A stretch of DNA of 64,000 bases from Rhizobium oryzihabitans (lineage in GTDB: Bacteria; Pseudomonadota; Alphaproteobacteria; Rhizobiales; Rhizobiaceae), in contig NZ_CP048632.1 of the NCBI RefSeq assembly GCF_010669145.1, positions 2,180,001 through 2,244,000 of the forward strand, in the 5' to 3' direction. Below the pieces are notes generated by a model. It made no database searches. It worked only from the letters and a program-made list of their open reading frames with translations, and had not been told where the DNA came from. Both the position numbers and the translations under genes were made by a program. Below, in pieces: positions 20,034 to 28,936 of this stretch; position 1 is the stretch's first letter; the number at the start of each line of letters is the position of its first letter.

Positions 20034-21824
20034 GTGTTGAAGAAAACGCCGGAAACCGTCTCGGACAGTGACGATGCCGAAGATCGCGGCAGCGAACGCC
20101 GCCATCGTATCCATCCACTGACGATTATCCGGCGCATCTTCGGCAATGCGGTGTTTTCCAGCCTCACGCGCCGTATTCTTTTCTTCAACGTCGCAGCGAC
20201 GGTCGTTCTGGTCGGCGGCATTCTCTACCTCAACCAGTTCCGCGAGGGGCTGATCGATGCGCGGGTGGAGAGCCTTCTGACACAGGGCGAAATCATTGCT
20301 GGCGCCATTTCCGCCTCCGCCTCTGTTGACACCAACTCGATCACCATCAATCCGGAAAAGCTTCTCGAATTGCAGGCGGGGCAGAGCATCACCCCTGCCC
20401 TCAATGACGAGGACTTAAGTTTCCCGATCAATCCGGAACGGGTGGCCCCGGTGCTGCGCCGGCTGATTTCACCGACCCGCACACGCGCGCGTCTGTTCGA
20501 TGCCGACGCCAACCTGCTTCTCGATTCCCGCCATCTTTATTCCCGCGGGCAGGTCCTGCGCTTCGATCTGCCGCCGGTGACGCCGGAAACCCAGACCTGG
20601 GGTGAATGGTTCACCAGCATGTTCAACCGCATGCTGCAACCAAGCAGCCTGCCGCAATACAAGGAAGCACCGGGCGGCGACGGCTCAATCTATCCGGAAG
20701 TGATGAATGCACTGACCGGCGTGCGTGGCGCCGTCGTGCGCGTCACCGAAAAGGGCGAGCTGATCGTTTCGGTTGCCGTGCCGGTGCAGCGCTTCCGGGC
20801 CGTGCTCGGCGTGCTGCTGCTGTCGACGCAGGCAGGCGATATCGACAAGATCGTGCATGCGGAACGCCTTGCGATCATGCGCGTCTTCGGCATCGCCACG
20901 CTGGTCAATATCGTGCTGTCGCTGCTCCTCTCCTCCACCATCGCCACGCCGCTGCGGCGGCTTTCGGCCGCCGCGATCCGTGTGCGCCGCGGGGCGAGAA
21001 CCCGTGAGGAAATACCGGATTTCTCAGCGCGTCAGGACGAGATCGGCAACCTCTCGATAGCGTTGCGTGAAATGACGACCGCACTTTACGATCGTATCGA
21101 TGCGATCGAAAGTTTCGCTGCCGACGTCAGCCACGAGCTCAAAAACCCGCTGACGTCGCTGCGCAGTGCCGTTGAAACGCTGCCGCGCGCCAAGACCGAA
21201 GAGTCCAAGCAGCGCCTCACTGAGATCATTTTCCACGATGTGCGCCGCCTCGACCGCCTCATCAGCGATATTTCGGATGCCTCGCGGCTCGATGCCGAGC
21301 TGGCGCGCGCCGATGCCTCGCCGCTCGATCTTGATGTCCTGATGAAGGGTCTGGTGGATATATCCCGCCAGATAAGCACCAAAAAGAAAAGCGTGACGAT
21401 CGACTATGTCGTCGACCGGAAGGCGGGCACCAAGACCTCTTTCGTGGTGAATGGCCACGATCTTCGCATAGGCCAGATCGTCACTAACCTCATCGAGAAT
21501 GCGCGATCTTTCGTTGCAGAGGAAAGCGGCCGTATCACCGTGCGCCTTTCCCGCCACAAGGATCGTTGCCTTGTGCAGGTGGAAGATAACGGACCCGGCA
21601 TTCAGGCAGAAGATATCGACCGGATTTTCGAGCGCTTCTACACCGATCGGCCGGCCAGCGAAGGCTTCGGGCAGAATTCCGGCCTTGGCCTTTCCATCAG
21701 CCGCCAGATCGCCGAAGCCCATGGCGGAAGCCTCAGGGCGGAAAATGTTGTCGACAAATACGGCGTGATTTCCGGCGCGCGCTTCACCCTGTCGCTGCCG
21801 GCGGCCGAGACCCATGAACGCTGA
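20034..21824 (+). CDS. chvG: Acid-responsive sensor histidine kinase ChvG
   Basis: Membrane kinase partner of ChvI, restrained by periplasmic ExoR at neutral pH (established). 596 aa. A first membrane helix at about 47-66 (ILFFNVAATVVLVGGILYLN) is followed by a roughly 210-residue periplasmic domain, a second helix near 283-303 and a HAMP segment (STIATPLRRLSAAAIRVRRG). The H-box DVSHELKNPLTSLR carries His367; the ATPase domain shows NLIENARSF, EDNGPGIQ and GLGLSISRQIAEAHGG. Start is GTG at 20034 after a gagg. The 3' end overlaps hprK by 11 bases. Confidence 0.96.
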   Translation: MLKKTPETVSDSDDAEDRGSERRHRIHPLTIIRRIFGNAVFSSLTRRILFFNVAATVVLVGGILYLNQFREGLIDARVESLLTQGEIIAGAISASASVDTNSITINPEKLLELQAGQSITPALNDEDLSFPINPERVAPVLRRLISPTRTRARLFDADANLLLDSRHLYSRGQVLRFDLPPVTPETQTWGEWFTSMFNRMLQPSSLPQYKEAPGGDGSIYPEVMNALTGVRGAVVRVTEKGELIVSVAVPVQRFRAVLGVLLLSTQAGDIDKIVHAERLAIMRVFGIATLVNIVLSLLLSSTIATPLRRLSAAAIRVRRGARTREEIPDFSARQDEIGNLSIALREMTTALYDRIDAIESFAADVSHELKNPLTSLRSAVETLPRAKTEESKQRLTEIIFHDVRRLDRLISDISDASRLDAELARADASPLDLDVLMKGLVDISRQISTKKKSVTIDYVVDRKAGTKTSFVVNGHDLRIGQIVTNLIENARSFVAEESGRITVRLSRHKDRCLVQVEDNGPGIQAEDIDRIFERFYTDRPASEGFGQNSGLGLSISRQIAEAHGGSLRAENVVDKYGVISGARFTLSLPAAETHER

Positions 21825-22284
21825 ACGCTTCAACCTGCACGCTACCGCCATCGTCGTAGACGACACCGGCATCCTCTTCACCGGACCCTCCGGCAGCGGC
21901 AAAAGCGAGCTTGCCTTCAGCTTCCTGGTCGAGGCTGAACGCTGCGGATTGACGGCAGCACTGATCGCGGACGATCAGATTTTCGTGTATCGCGATGGCG
22001 AAACCATCATTGCAGAGCGGCCGGAAGCAATCGCCGGATTGCTGGAACTGCGCGGCAGCGGCATTGTTTCACTCAAAAGCATTGCGAGTGCGCCACTGGA
22101 TTTCGCCGTTACGACAGTTCTTTCACCCGAAAACCCAAGACTTCCTGAAGATGACGAGGTGGTGTTGCTACCCTGCGGCGGGCATCTTCCGCTTCTGCGC
22201 ATTCCGCTTTCCAGTCTTACGCCCTATGGAAAATTTGCTGCACTTGCTCAAAATCTTTTTAAAACGAATGTGAAGCGACCGTGA
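21814..22284 (+). CDS. hprK: HPr kinase/phosphorylase, short form
   Basis: Phosphorylates or dephosphorylates a Ser of HPr according to metabolic state. 156 aa, only the catalytic domain; the N-terminal domain of the Gram-positive enzyme is absent, as usual in alphaproteobacteria. P-loop LFTGPSGSGKSELAF is at about residues 23-36, and LIADDQIFVY and LELRGSGIVSL match the family. It overlaps the end of chvG by 11 bases, tying the PTS regulatory genes to the acid-sensing two-component system. Confidence 0.93.
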   Translation: MNAERFNLHATAIVVDDTGILFTGPSGSGKSELAFSFLVEAERCGLTAALIADDQIFVYRDGETIIAERPEAIAGLLELRGSGIVSLKSIASAPLDFAVTTVLSPENPRLPEDDEVVLLPCGGHLPLLRIPLSSLTPYGKFAALAQNLFKTNVKRP

Positions 22285-22403
22285 TTCGGGCGATTTTAGG
22301 CTTGCGATTCGCATTTTCCTCATCAAGATGAAATCCCACCGATGGACAGGATTGCCGCGTTGCGATAGTCGGCAATGAGAGTGCGTGTGCAAGGGAGCAT
22401 TTC

Positions 22404-22805
22404 ATGATCGGACTAGTGCTTGTCACCCATGGCAAGCTGGCTGAGGAGTTTCGCCATGCGTTGGAGCATGTCGTCGGTCCCCAGAAATTGATCGAGACGG
22501 TCTGTATCGGTCCCGAAGACGACATGGATCAGCGCCGGCAGGATATCATCGACGCCGTCACACGCGCCAATGATGGCAATGGCGTCATTATCCTGACGGA
22601 TATGTTCGGCGGCACGCCCTCCAATCTCGCGATTTCCGTCATGAATAACGGCAATGTCGAAGTCATCGCCGGCGTCAATCTTCCCATGCTGATAAAGCTC
22701 GCCGGCGTTCGCAGCGAAGACAACATGGACAAGGCGCTCCAGGATGCATCTGACGCCGGCCGCAAATATATCAACGTCGCCAGCCGCGTTTTGAGCGGCA
22801 AGTGA
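22404..22805 (+). CDS. PTS system EIIA component, mannose/fructose (ManX-like) family
   Basis: 133-aa EIIA protein. MIGLVLVTHGKLAEEFRHAL contains the phospho-accepting His near residue 9, and LTDMFGGTPSNLA is the second family signature. No sugar-specific EIIB or EIIC is nearby, so it probably acts as a regulatory phospho-relay rather than in uptake. It starts 119 bases after hprK and lies directly before ptsH (11-base gap), the order hprK-manX-ptsH known from alphaproteobacteria. Confidence 0.93.
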   Translation: MIGLVLVTHGKLAEEFRHALEHVVGPQKLIETVCIGPEDDMDQRRQDIIDAVTRANDGNGVIILTDMFGGTPSNLAISVMNNGNVEVIAGVNLPMLIKLAGVRSEDNMDKALQDASDAGRKYINVASRVLSGK

Positions 22806-22816
22806 GAAGTCAGCCC

Positions 22817-23092
22817 ATGTCGCCATTCTCCCGGGAATTACCGATCATCAACAAACGCGGTCTCCACGCCCGGGCATCCGCGAAGTTCGTGCAGATGGTC
22901 GAGGGGTTCGACGCGACGATCACGGTTTCCAAGGATGGCATGACCGTTGGCGGCACTTCCATCATGGGTCTCATGATGCTGGCGGCCAGCCCCGGCTGCA
23001 GCGTCTATGTCGAGGCAAGCGGTAACCAGGCGGAAGAAGCGCTTGCCGCACTCGAGGCGCTTGTCGCCGACCGCTTCGGCGAAGAAGCCTGA
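22817..23092 (+). CDS. ptsH: Phosphocarrier protein HPr
   Basis: 91-aa HPr-family carrier. NKRGLHARASAKFV has the His phosphorylated by enzyme I, and GGTSIMGLMMLAA has the Ser targeted by HprK. ATG at 22817; a GTG at 22802 overlaps the previous stop and would add five residues. With hprK and EIIA it forms a nitrogen- or carbon-type regulatory PTS lacking transport subunits. Enzyme I is not in the window. Confidence 0.94.
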   Translation: MSPFSRELPIINKRGLHARASAKFVQMVEGFDATITVSKDGMTVGGTSIMGLMMLAASPGCSVYVEASGNQAEEALAALEALVADRFGEEA

Positions 23093-23111
23093 CCTCTCCT
23101 CATATAAAGAC

Positions 23112-23127
23112 ATAAAGACTTCTTTAT
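23112..23127. promoter_or_regulatory. Palindromic operator upstream of ahcY (SAM/SAH-regulator type)
   Basis: ataaaga-ct-tctttat, a perfect 7+7 dyad 94 bases upstream of the ahcY ATG, with a further atataaaga half copy at 23102-23110. The sequence resembles operators attributed to ArsR-family regulators of the SAM/SAH cycle in Rhizobiales; I recall this only in general terms. No copy was seen elsewhere in the window. Confidence 0.6.
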
Positions 23128-23220
23128 ATCATCATTGCCAGATCGTTTGTGGCCTGCTAAACCCCTGCTACGTTTAAAAGCCGGGCTGACAGGCGCGGCA
23201 TTTCTGATCTGGAGAACCTC

Positions 23221-24621
23221 ATGAGCCTTGAGAAGGACTACATCGTCGCCGATATCAACCTTGCCGCATTCGGCCGCAAGGAACTGGACATCGCCGAAAC
23301 CGAAATGCCTGGCCTGATGTCCTGCCGCAAGGAATTCGGCGAGAGCAAGCCCCTGAAGGGCGCACGCATCACCGGTTCTCTTCACATGACGATCCAGACC
23401 GGCGTTCTGATCGAGACGCTCAAGGAACTCGGCGCGGATATCCGCTGGGCGTCCTGCAACATTTTCTCGACGCAGGACCATGCTGCGGCTGCCATCGCGG
23501 CTGCCGGCATTCCGGTCTTCGCCGTCAAGGGTGAAAGCCTGACGGAATATTGGGAATATACCGACAAGATCTTCCAGTGGACCGATGGCGGTCTCTCCAA
23601 CATGATCCTCGACGATGGCGGCGACGCCACCATGTACATCCTGCTCGGTGCGCGCGCCGAAGCCGGCGAGGACGTTCTTTCCAATCCCGGCTCCGAAGAA
23701 GAAGAGATCCTCTTCGCGCAGATCAACAAGCGCCTGAAGGCTTCGCCCGGCTGGTTCACCAAGCAGCGCGACGCGCTGAAGGGCGTTACCGAAGAAACGA
23801 CGACCGGCGTTCACCGCCTTTATGACCTCAGCAAGAAGGGCCTCCTGCCCTTCCCGGCCATCAACGTCAACGACAGCGTCACCAAGTCCAAGTTCGACAA
23901 CAAATACGGCTGCAAGGAATCGCTGGTGGACGGCATTCGCCGCGCAACCGACGTGATGATGGCCGGGAAGGTCGCCGTCGTCTGCGGTTACGGCGATGTG
24001 GGCAAGGGTTCTGCCGCTTCGCTGCAGGGTGCCGGCGCCCGCGTCAAGGTTACCGAAATCGACCCGATCTGCGCGCTTCAGGCCGCCATGGACGGTTTCG
24101 AAGTTGTTCGTCTTGAAGATGTCATTTCGTCGGCCGATATCTTCATCACCACCACCGGCAACAAGGACGTGATCCGCATCGAGCATATGCGCGAGATGAA
24201 GGACATGGCCATCGTCGGCAATATCGGCCATTTCGACAATGAAATTCAGGTCGCATCGCTGCGTAACCTGAAGTGGACGAACATCAAGCCGCAGGTCGAC
24301 ATGATCGAGTTCCCGAAGGGCAACCGCATCATCCTTCTGTCCGAAGGCCGCCTGCTGAACCTCGGCAACGCCACCGGTCACCCGTCCTTCGTCATGTCTG
24401 CGTCCTTCACCAACCAGGTGCTTGGTCAGATCGAACTCTTCACCAAGCAGGGCGAATACAAGAACGAGGTTTACGTGCTGCCGAAGCACCTCGACGAAAA
24501 GGTTGCACGCCTTCATCTTGAGAAGCTCGGCGTGCGTCTGACGGAACTTACCGACGTTCAGGCAGATTATATCGGCATCTCGAAGCAGGGCCCGTTCAAG
24601 GCAGAACACTACAGATATTAA
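23221..24621 (+). CDS. ahcY: Adenosylhomocysteinase (S-adenosylhomocysteine hydrolase)
   Basis: Splits SAH to adenosine and homocysteine, keeping methylation reactions going. 466 aa, typical of the proteobacterial form. Blocks seen: [32 protein letters not shown], the NAD-binding [16 protein letters not shown], and the C-terminal [15 protein letters not shown] at 23221 follows ctggag. Monocistronic, with a palindromic operator upstream and a very strong terminator downstream. Confidence 0.98.
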   Translation: MSLEKDYIVADINLAAFGRKELDIAETEMPGLMSCRKEFGESKPLKGARITGSLHMTIQTGVLIETLKELGADIRWASCNIFSTQDHAAAAIAAAGIPVFAVKGESLTEYWEYTDKIFQWTDGGLSNMILDDGGDATMYILLGARAEAGEDVLSNPGSEEEEILFAQINKRLKASPGWFTKQRDALKGVTEETTTGVHRLYDLSKKGLLPFPAINVNDSVTKSKFDNKYGCKESLVDGIRRATDVMMAGKVAVVCGYGDVGKGSAASLQGAGARVKVTEIDPICALQAAMDGFEVVRLEDVISSADIFITTTGNKDVIRIEHMREMKDMAIVGNIGHFDNEIQVASLRNLKWTNIKPQVDMIEFPKGNRIILLSEGRLLNLGNATGHPSFVMSASFTNQVLGQIELFTKQGEYKNEVYVLPKHLDEKVARLHLEKLGVRLTELTDVQADYIGISKQGPFKAEHYRY

Positions 24622-24659
24622 TTTCATAGTTAATATCCACTGAAATTACACAATATGTA

Positions 24660-24697
24660 GATGCCGCGCGCTTGACAAAGCGCGCGGCATCTTTTTT
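24660..24697 (+). terminator. Strong rho-independent terminator after ahcY
   Basis: 14-bp perfect stem gatgccgcgcgctt/aagcgcgcggcatc with gaca loop, followed by six T. Confidence 0.95.
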
Positions 24698-24829
24698 GCG
24701 CGCTCCCTTTCCGCAGATTTATGAAGGCGGTATTGTCATCGAACTTGATTCGGACACGCCAAAGGGCGGCGGGGACGAAATGGGATGTCTTGTCGAAGAT
24801 GCGGCACATAGGACGGAGACAGACCGGGG

Positions 24830-27412
24830 ATGACGGTTCACAATTCGGATCTGCGCGAGCAGACAGTTCAACGCGTTGAAAACACGCATGCTGGCGTGGC
24901 ATTGAGCGCGGCTATTGGCCGTTGCCGGCAGGTCGTCAGTGCGGTTCGGACGGGCTTTGCGAGGCTTCCCGTCCTGATGTCGGGTACTATTCTCACCGGC
25001 TCTGCAAGCATGGCGCTGGCGCAGGACAGCCTTGCGGCAAAGACCGGCGCACGGCTGTTTTCATCCGGAGAAACAATCACCTATTCGCTTTTTGTCGGCA
25101 TGCTGTCAGCAACGCTGTTTTCCGTCGTCTGGCTGGTGCGGCAGCGCGGCAATATAGAGGCGGAAAGCAGCGAATATCGCCAGGCACTTGCCCAGTCCCA
25201 CCACAAGATCGCGAAATATGAAGCGCTGATCTCGGACAAAAGCCGACGCATCGTCATCTGGGATGGTGCGGACAGGCGCCCGGAGTTTCTCGGGCAATTG
25301 CCGGTGGAAACGGGCGCACCGCAGGCCGACCATGATTTTCTGGCCTTTGGGCGCTGGCTGAAACCCGCATCCGCAAGCCAGCTTGAAAAATCACTGGAAA
25401 AGCTGCGCAGCCACGCGCAAAGTTTCGACCTGACCATCGAGACACAGCGCGGCGAAGTCATTGAGGTTCAGGGCCGGGTTTCCGGCGGCAATGCCTTTGC
25501 GCGTTTCATCGCGCTCAACAATCTGCGTGCGGAGCTTGCCGAATTGCAGGTGGAGCGCGAGCGCCTCGTGGCCTCGGTCTCGACGTTTCAGGAACTTCTG
25601 GATTCGATCGAGCAGCCCGTCTGGCGGCGCAATGGCGAAGGTGACCTCACCTGGGTCAACCACGCCTATGCGCAGGCAGTGGATGCGCGCAATGCCGACC
25701 AGGCCGTTCACGAAAAACGCGAGCTTCTCAATACCGTTACCCGGCAGAAGATACGCGCGGCCGCAACGCCGGAATCGCCTTATCACGACCGCATTTCGAC
25801 AGTGGTGTCCGGAAATCGCACCTTCTTTGATGTTGTCGACATCAAGACGGCGGGCGGGTCCGCGGGCATCGCCATCGACGCCACCGAAGCGGAAACCATC
25901 CGCGAGGAACTCAAGCGGGTTCTGAAAAGCCACGCCGAAACGCTGGATCATCTGGCAACGCCCGTCGCCATTTTCGACGGCCGGCAGCGGCTGCAATTCT
26001 ACAATCAGGCTTTTGCAACCCTGTGGGGTTTCGATCTGGTTTTCCTCGAGTCCGGCCCTGATAATTCCGAGCTTCTCGACAGGCTGCGCACCGCCGGCAA
26101 GTTGCCGGAGCAGCTGAACTGGAAAAACTGGAAAGAGACAGCGCTTTCCGTCTATCGTTCCCTCGATACCAAGACCGATCTCTGGCATCTGCCAAACGGC
26201 CAGACCCTGCGGGTCATCGCAACCGCCCACCCGCAGGGCGGCGCGACCTGGGTCTTCGAGAACCTGACCGAACAGGTCGATCTGCAGATGCGCTACAACA
26301 CGCTGGTGAAGGTGCAGGGCGAAACCATCGACCATCTGGCCGAAGGTGTCGCCGTGTTCGGTGCGGATGGGCGCATTCGCCTTTCCAACCCGGCATTCCG
26401 GGCGCTTTGGGGCGTTACCGCGGAGCAGGCTGAAACAGGCACCCACATCCGCGCGATCGAAACGGCCTGCACGCAATCCTATGACAGGCCGGACGGCTGG
26501 CGTTCTTTCAGCCAGTTCATCACCAGCTTTGACGACGAGCGTCCGTCCAGGCAGGGCACGCTTGAGCTGCTCTCCGGCCTCGTGCTCGACTACGCCATCA
26601 TTCCGCTGCCGGACGCGCAGACCATGCTGACTTTCGTCAACATGACAGACAGCGTGCGGGCCGAGCGGGCGCTCAAGGAAAAGAACGACGCACTGCTCAA
26701 AGCAGACGAGTTGAAGAACGATTTCGTGCAGCACGTCTCCTACGAATTGCGCTCGCCGCTGACGAATATCATCGGTTTCACCGATCTCCTGAAGACCCCG
26801 GGTATTGGAGAACTGACGGAGCGGCAGGCGGAATATCTCGACCATATTTCCACCTCGTCCTCGGTTCTTCTGACCATCGTCAACGATATTCTCGATCTCG
26901 CGACCGTCGATGCCGGCATCATGCAGCTGAATTATTCGGAAAACGACCTGAACGAGTTGCTTGACGATGTGTCGGTGCAGATCGCCGACCGGCTGCAGGA
27001 GAGCGGCATTTCGCTCGAGGTCGTCGCACCGGCCCATCTTGGCAGCCTGGTGGCCGATCATCAGCGCCTGAAGCAGATCCTCATCAAGCTTCTGACCAAT
27101 GCGATCAATTTCGCGCCGGAAGGATCTGTCGTTCAGCTTTCCTGCCAGCGCAGCGAGGGCGACTTCCTGTTCTCGGTGGCGGACAAGGGCCCGGGCATCC
27201 CGGAAGACATGCTGAAGAGCGTCTTCGACCGCTTCGAGACGCGCGGCAATGGCGGACGGCGAACCGGTGCGGGGCTTGGCCTTTCCATCGTGGAAAGCTT
27301 CGTCAGCCTGCATCACGGCACCGTCAGCATCGACAGCCGACCCGGTAACGGCACCATCGTCACCTGCCGCATTCCCTCCGCCACGCGCCCGCATTCCATC
27401 GCCGCAGAATGA
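24830..27412 (+). CDS. divL: DivL-like PAS sensor kinase with tyrosine at the phosphoacceptor site
   Basis: 860-aa membrane protein with hydrophobic segments near residues 45-65 and 83-102, then several PAS-like regions (about 255-370, 375-480, 500-610), then a kinase core. The H-box reads VQHVSYELRSPLTNI: the phosphoacceptor His is replaced by Tyr638. This substitution defines DivL, the tyrosine pseudokinase that controls CckA and polarity in Caulobacter. The ATPase part is kept (LTNAINFAPEG, DKGPGIPEDM, GAGLGLSIVESF). The next gene, the tsaE fusion, overlaps by 4 bases. The divL symbol rests on the Tyr plus domain layout; I could not compare it in full with Caulobacter DivL. Confidence 0.85.
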   Translation: MTVHNSDLREQTVQRVENTHAGVALSAAIGRCRQVVSAVRTGFARLPVLMSGTILTGSASMALAQDSLAAKTGARLFSSGETITYSLFVGMLSATLFSVVWLVRQRGNIEAESSEYRQALAQSHHKIAKYEALISDKSRRIVIWDGADRRPEFLGQLPVETGAPQADHDFLAFGRWLKPASASQLEKSLEKLRSHAQSFDLTIETQRGEVIEVQGRVSGGNAFARFIALNNLRAELAELQVERERLVASVSTFQELLDSIEQPVWRRNGEGDLTWVNHAYAQAVDARNADQAVHEKRELLNTVTRQKIRAAATPESPYHDRISTVVSGNRTFFDVVDIKTAGGSAGIAIDATEAETIREELKRVLKSHAETLDHLATPVAIFDGRQRLQFYNQAFATLWGFDLVFLESGPDNSELLDRLRTAGKLPEQLNWKNWKETALSVYRSLDTKTDLWHLPNGQTLRVIATAHPQGGATWVFENLTEQVDLQMRYNTLVKVQGETIDHLAEGVAVFGADGRIRLSNPAFRALWGVTAEQAETGTHIRAIETACTQSYDRPDGWRSFSQFITSFDDERPSRQGTLELLSGLVLDYAIIPLPDAQTMLTFVNMTDSVRAERALKEKNDALLKADELKNDFVQHVSYELRSPLTNIIGFTDLLKTPGIGELTERQAEYLDHISTSSSVLLTIVNDILDLATVDAGIMQLNYSENDLNELLDDVSVQIADRLQESGISLEVVAPAHLGSLVADHQRLKQILIKLLTNAINFAPEGSVVQLSCQRSEGDFLFSVADKGPGIPEDMLKSVFDRFETRGNGGRRTGAGLGLSIVESFVSLHHGTVSIDSRPGNGTIVTCRIPSATRPHSIAAE

Positions 27413-28920
27413 GTGACGATATCCTGCCAATCACCATTTCCCTTGATGGGGAAAAAGACACCATCCGGTTAGGTGAAGATTTGGCGCTGGCTTTGACGGC
27501 CGGGGATTGCCTTGCGCTCATCGGCGATCTCGGTGCCGGCAAATCCACCCTCGCCCGTGCTTTCATCCGGGCGATGGCGGACGCACCGGATCTTGAAGTT
27601 CCAAGCCCAACATTCACGATCATACAGACCTACCCCACACGTATTCCGGTCGCGCATCTCGATCTCTACCGGCTTTCGGATGTCTCCGAACTGGACGAGC
27701 TCGGCATTGACGAGATGCTGGAGGACGGTATCTGCCTGATCGAGTGGCCGGATATGGCTGCCGAGGTTCTGCCGCCCGAGCAGACCATCAGCTTGACGCT
27801 GACCCATTCCGGTGAAGGGCGTCTGGCTGTGATCGACGCTCCCGCGAAGCAAAAAGCACGGCTTGAGCGCGTTTTTGCCATTCGCGCGTTCCTCGCAAAA
27901 AATGGCATGGGCGACGCGACGCGCCGTTTTCTGAGCGGCGATGCTTCCACACGCGCCTATGAGACCATTTCCACCGATGGTTCGGACCTTATCCTGATGG
28001 ACTGGCGACGCCCCTTGAGAGGGGCGATCGTCGCGGATGGCAAGACCTATGCGGAAATCGCCCATCTCGCCCAGGATGCCCGTTCCTTCGTGGCGATCGG
28101 CAACTATCTGGGAAACAGCGGCTTTTGCGCGCCGGAGATTCTGGCGGCGGATACAGACCAGGGCATTCTCCTTCTGGAGGACCTCGGACGGGACGGAGTG
28201 CTGGCATCTGACGGAACGCCGATAGAGGAGCGTTATCTGCAAAGCGTCGCCTGTCTCGCCGCCCTCCATCAGACGCCCCGGCCCGATCTGCTGCCGGTGG
28301 GTGATGGCAGCACCTATGAGGTTCCGCCCTTCGACCGGCAGGCGATGAAGATCGAGGTGTCGCTGCTGGTGGAATGGTATCTGCCCCATAAGCGTGGCAA
28401 GCCGCTCACCGATAGCGAAAAGAGCGACTATTACGCCCTATGGGACAGGCTGATCGATACGCTCGCCGATTGCGAAACAGGGCTTCTGCTGCGCGATTTC
28501 CATTCTCCGAATATTATCTGGCAACAGCAGAATAGCGGCATCCGGCAGGTCGGACTGATCGATTTTCAGGACGCGATGATCGGCCCGACCGCCTATGATC
28601 TCGCTTCCATCGTGCAGGATGCCCGGGTTACCATCTCCCCCGAACTGCAAGCGCGTCTGCTTTCGCACTATCTCGACGGCAGAAGAAACACGCCTTCGTT
28701 TGAGGAGACCGCTTTCCTCAAGGCCTTCGCCATCATGTCGGCGCAGCGCAACTGCAAGCTGGCCGGTATCTGGGTAAGACTGTTGGAACGGGATGGAAAA
28801 CCCGGTTATATGCAACATATGCCAAGGACGTTCCGCTATCTTGGCGCAGCGCTTTCGCATCCGGAACTTGCGCCTCTCCGAGACTGGTGCTTGCGCATGG
28901 GCATGGAATTTAACGACTGA
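27409..28920 (+). CDS. TsaE (t6A ATPase) fused to an AmgK-like sugar kinase
   Basis: 503-aa two-domain protein. Residues 1-150 are TsaE, the ATPase of the tRNA threonylcarbamoyladenosine complex: P-loop GDLGAGKSTLAR (39-50), SPTFTIIQTY, HLDLYRL, LIEWPD. Residues about 165-500 are an aminoglycoside-phosphotransferase-type kinase with Brenner motif LLRDFHSPNIIW (Asp363) and the metal-binding IDFQD (Asp385), like AmgK, the anomeric MurNAc/GlcNAc kinase. The neighbouring murU supports the AmgK assignment. The single frame has no internal break, so this is a true fusion, known in Rhizobiales. ATG overlaps the divL stop. Confidence 0.92.
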   Translation: MSDDILPITISLDGEKDTIRLGEDLALALTAGDCLALIGDLGAGKSTLARAFIRAMADAPDLEVPSPTFTIIQTYPTRIPVAHLDLYRLSDVSELDELGIDEMLEDGICLIEWPDMAAEVLPPEQTISLTLTHSGEGRLAVIDAPAKQKARLERVFAIRAFLAKNGMGDATRRFLSGDASTRAYETISTDGSDLILMDWRRPLRGAIVADGKTYAEIAHLAQDARSFVAIGNYLGNSGFCAPEILAADTDQGILLLEDLGRDGVLASDGTPIEERYLQSVACLAALHQTPRPDLLPVGDGSTYEVPPFDRQAMKIEVSLLVEWYLPHKRGKPLTDSEKSDYYALWDRLIDTLADCETGLLLRDFHSPNIIWQQQNSGIRQVGLIDFQDAMIGPTAYDLASIVQDARVTISPELQARLLSHYLDGRRNTPSFEETAFLKAFAIMSAQRNCKLAGIWVRLLERDGKPGYMQHMPRTFRYLGAALSHPELAPLRDWCLRMGMEFND

Positions 28921-28936
28921 AAGACGGTTGACCACG

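Noticed and set aside
23093..23220. SAM or SAH riboswitch before ahcY
   Set aside because: No stem or pseudoknot arrangement of a known class could be traced; the palindromic operator explains the region better.
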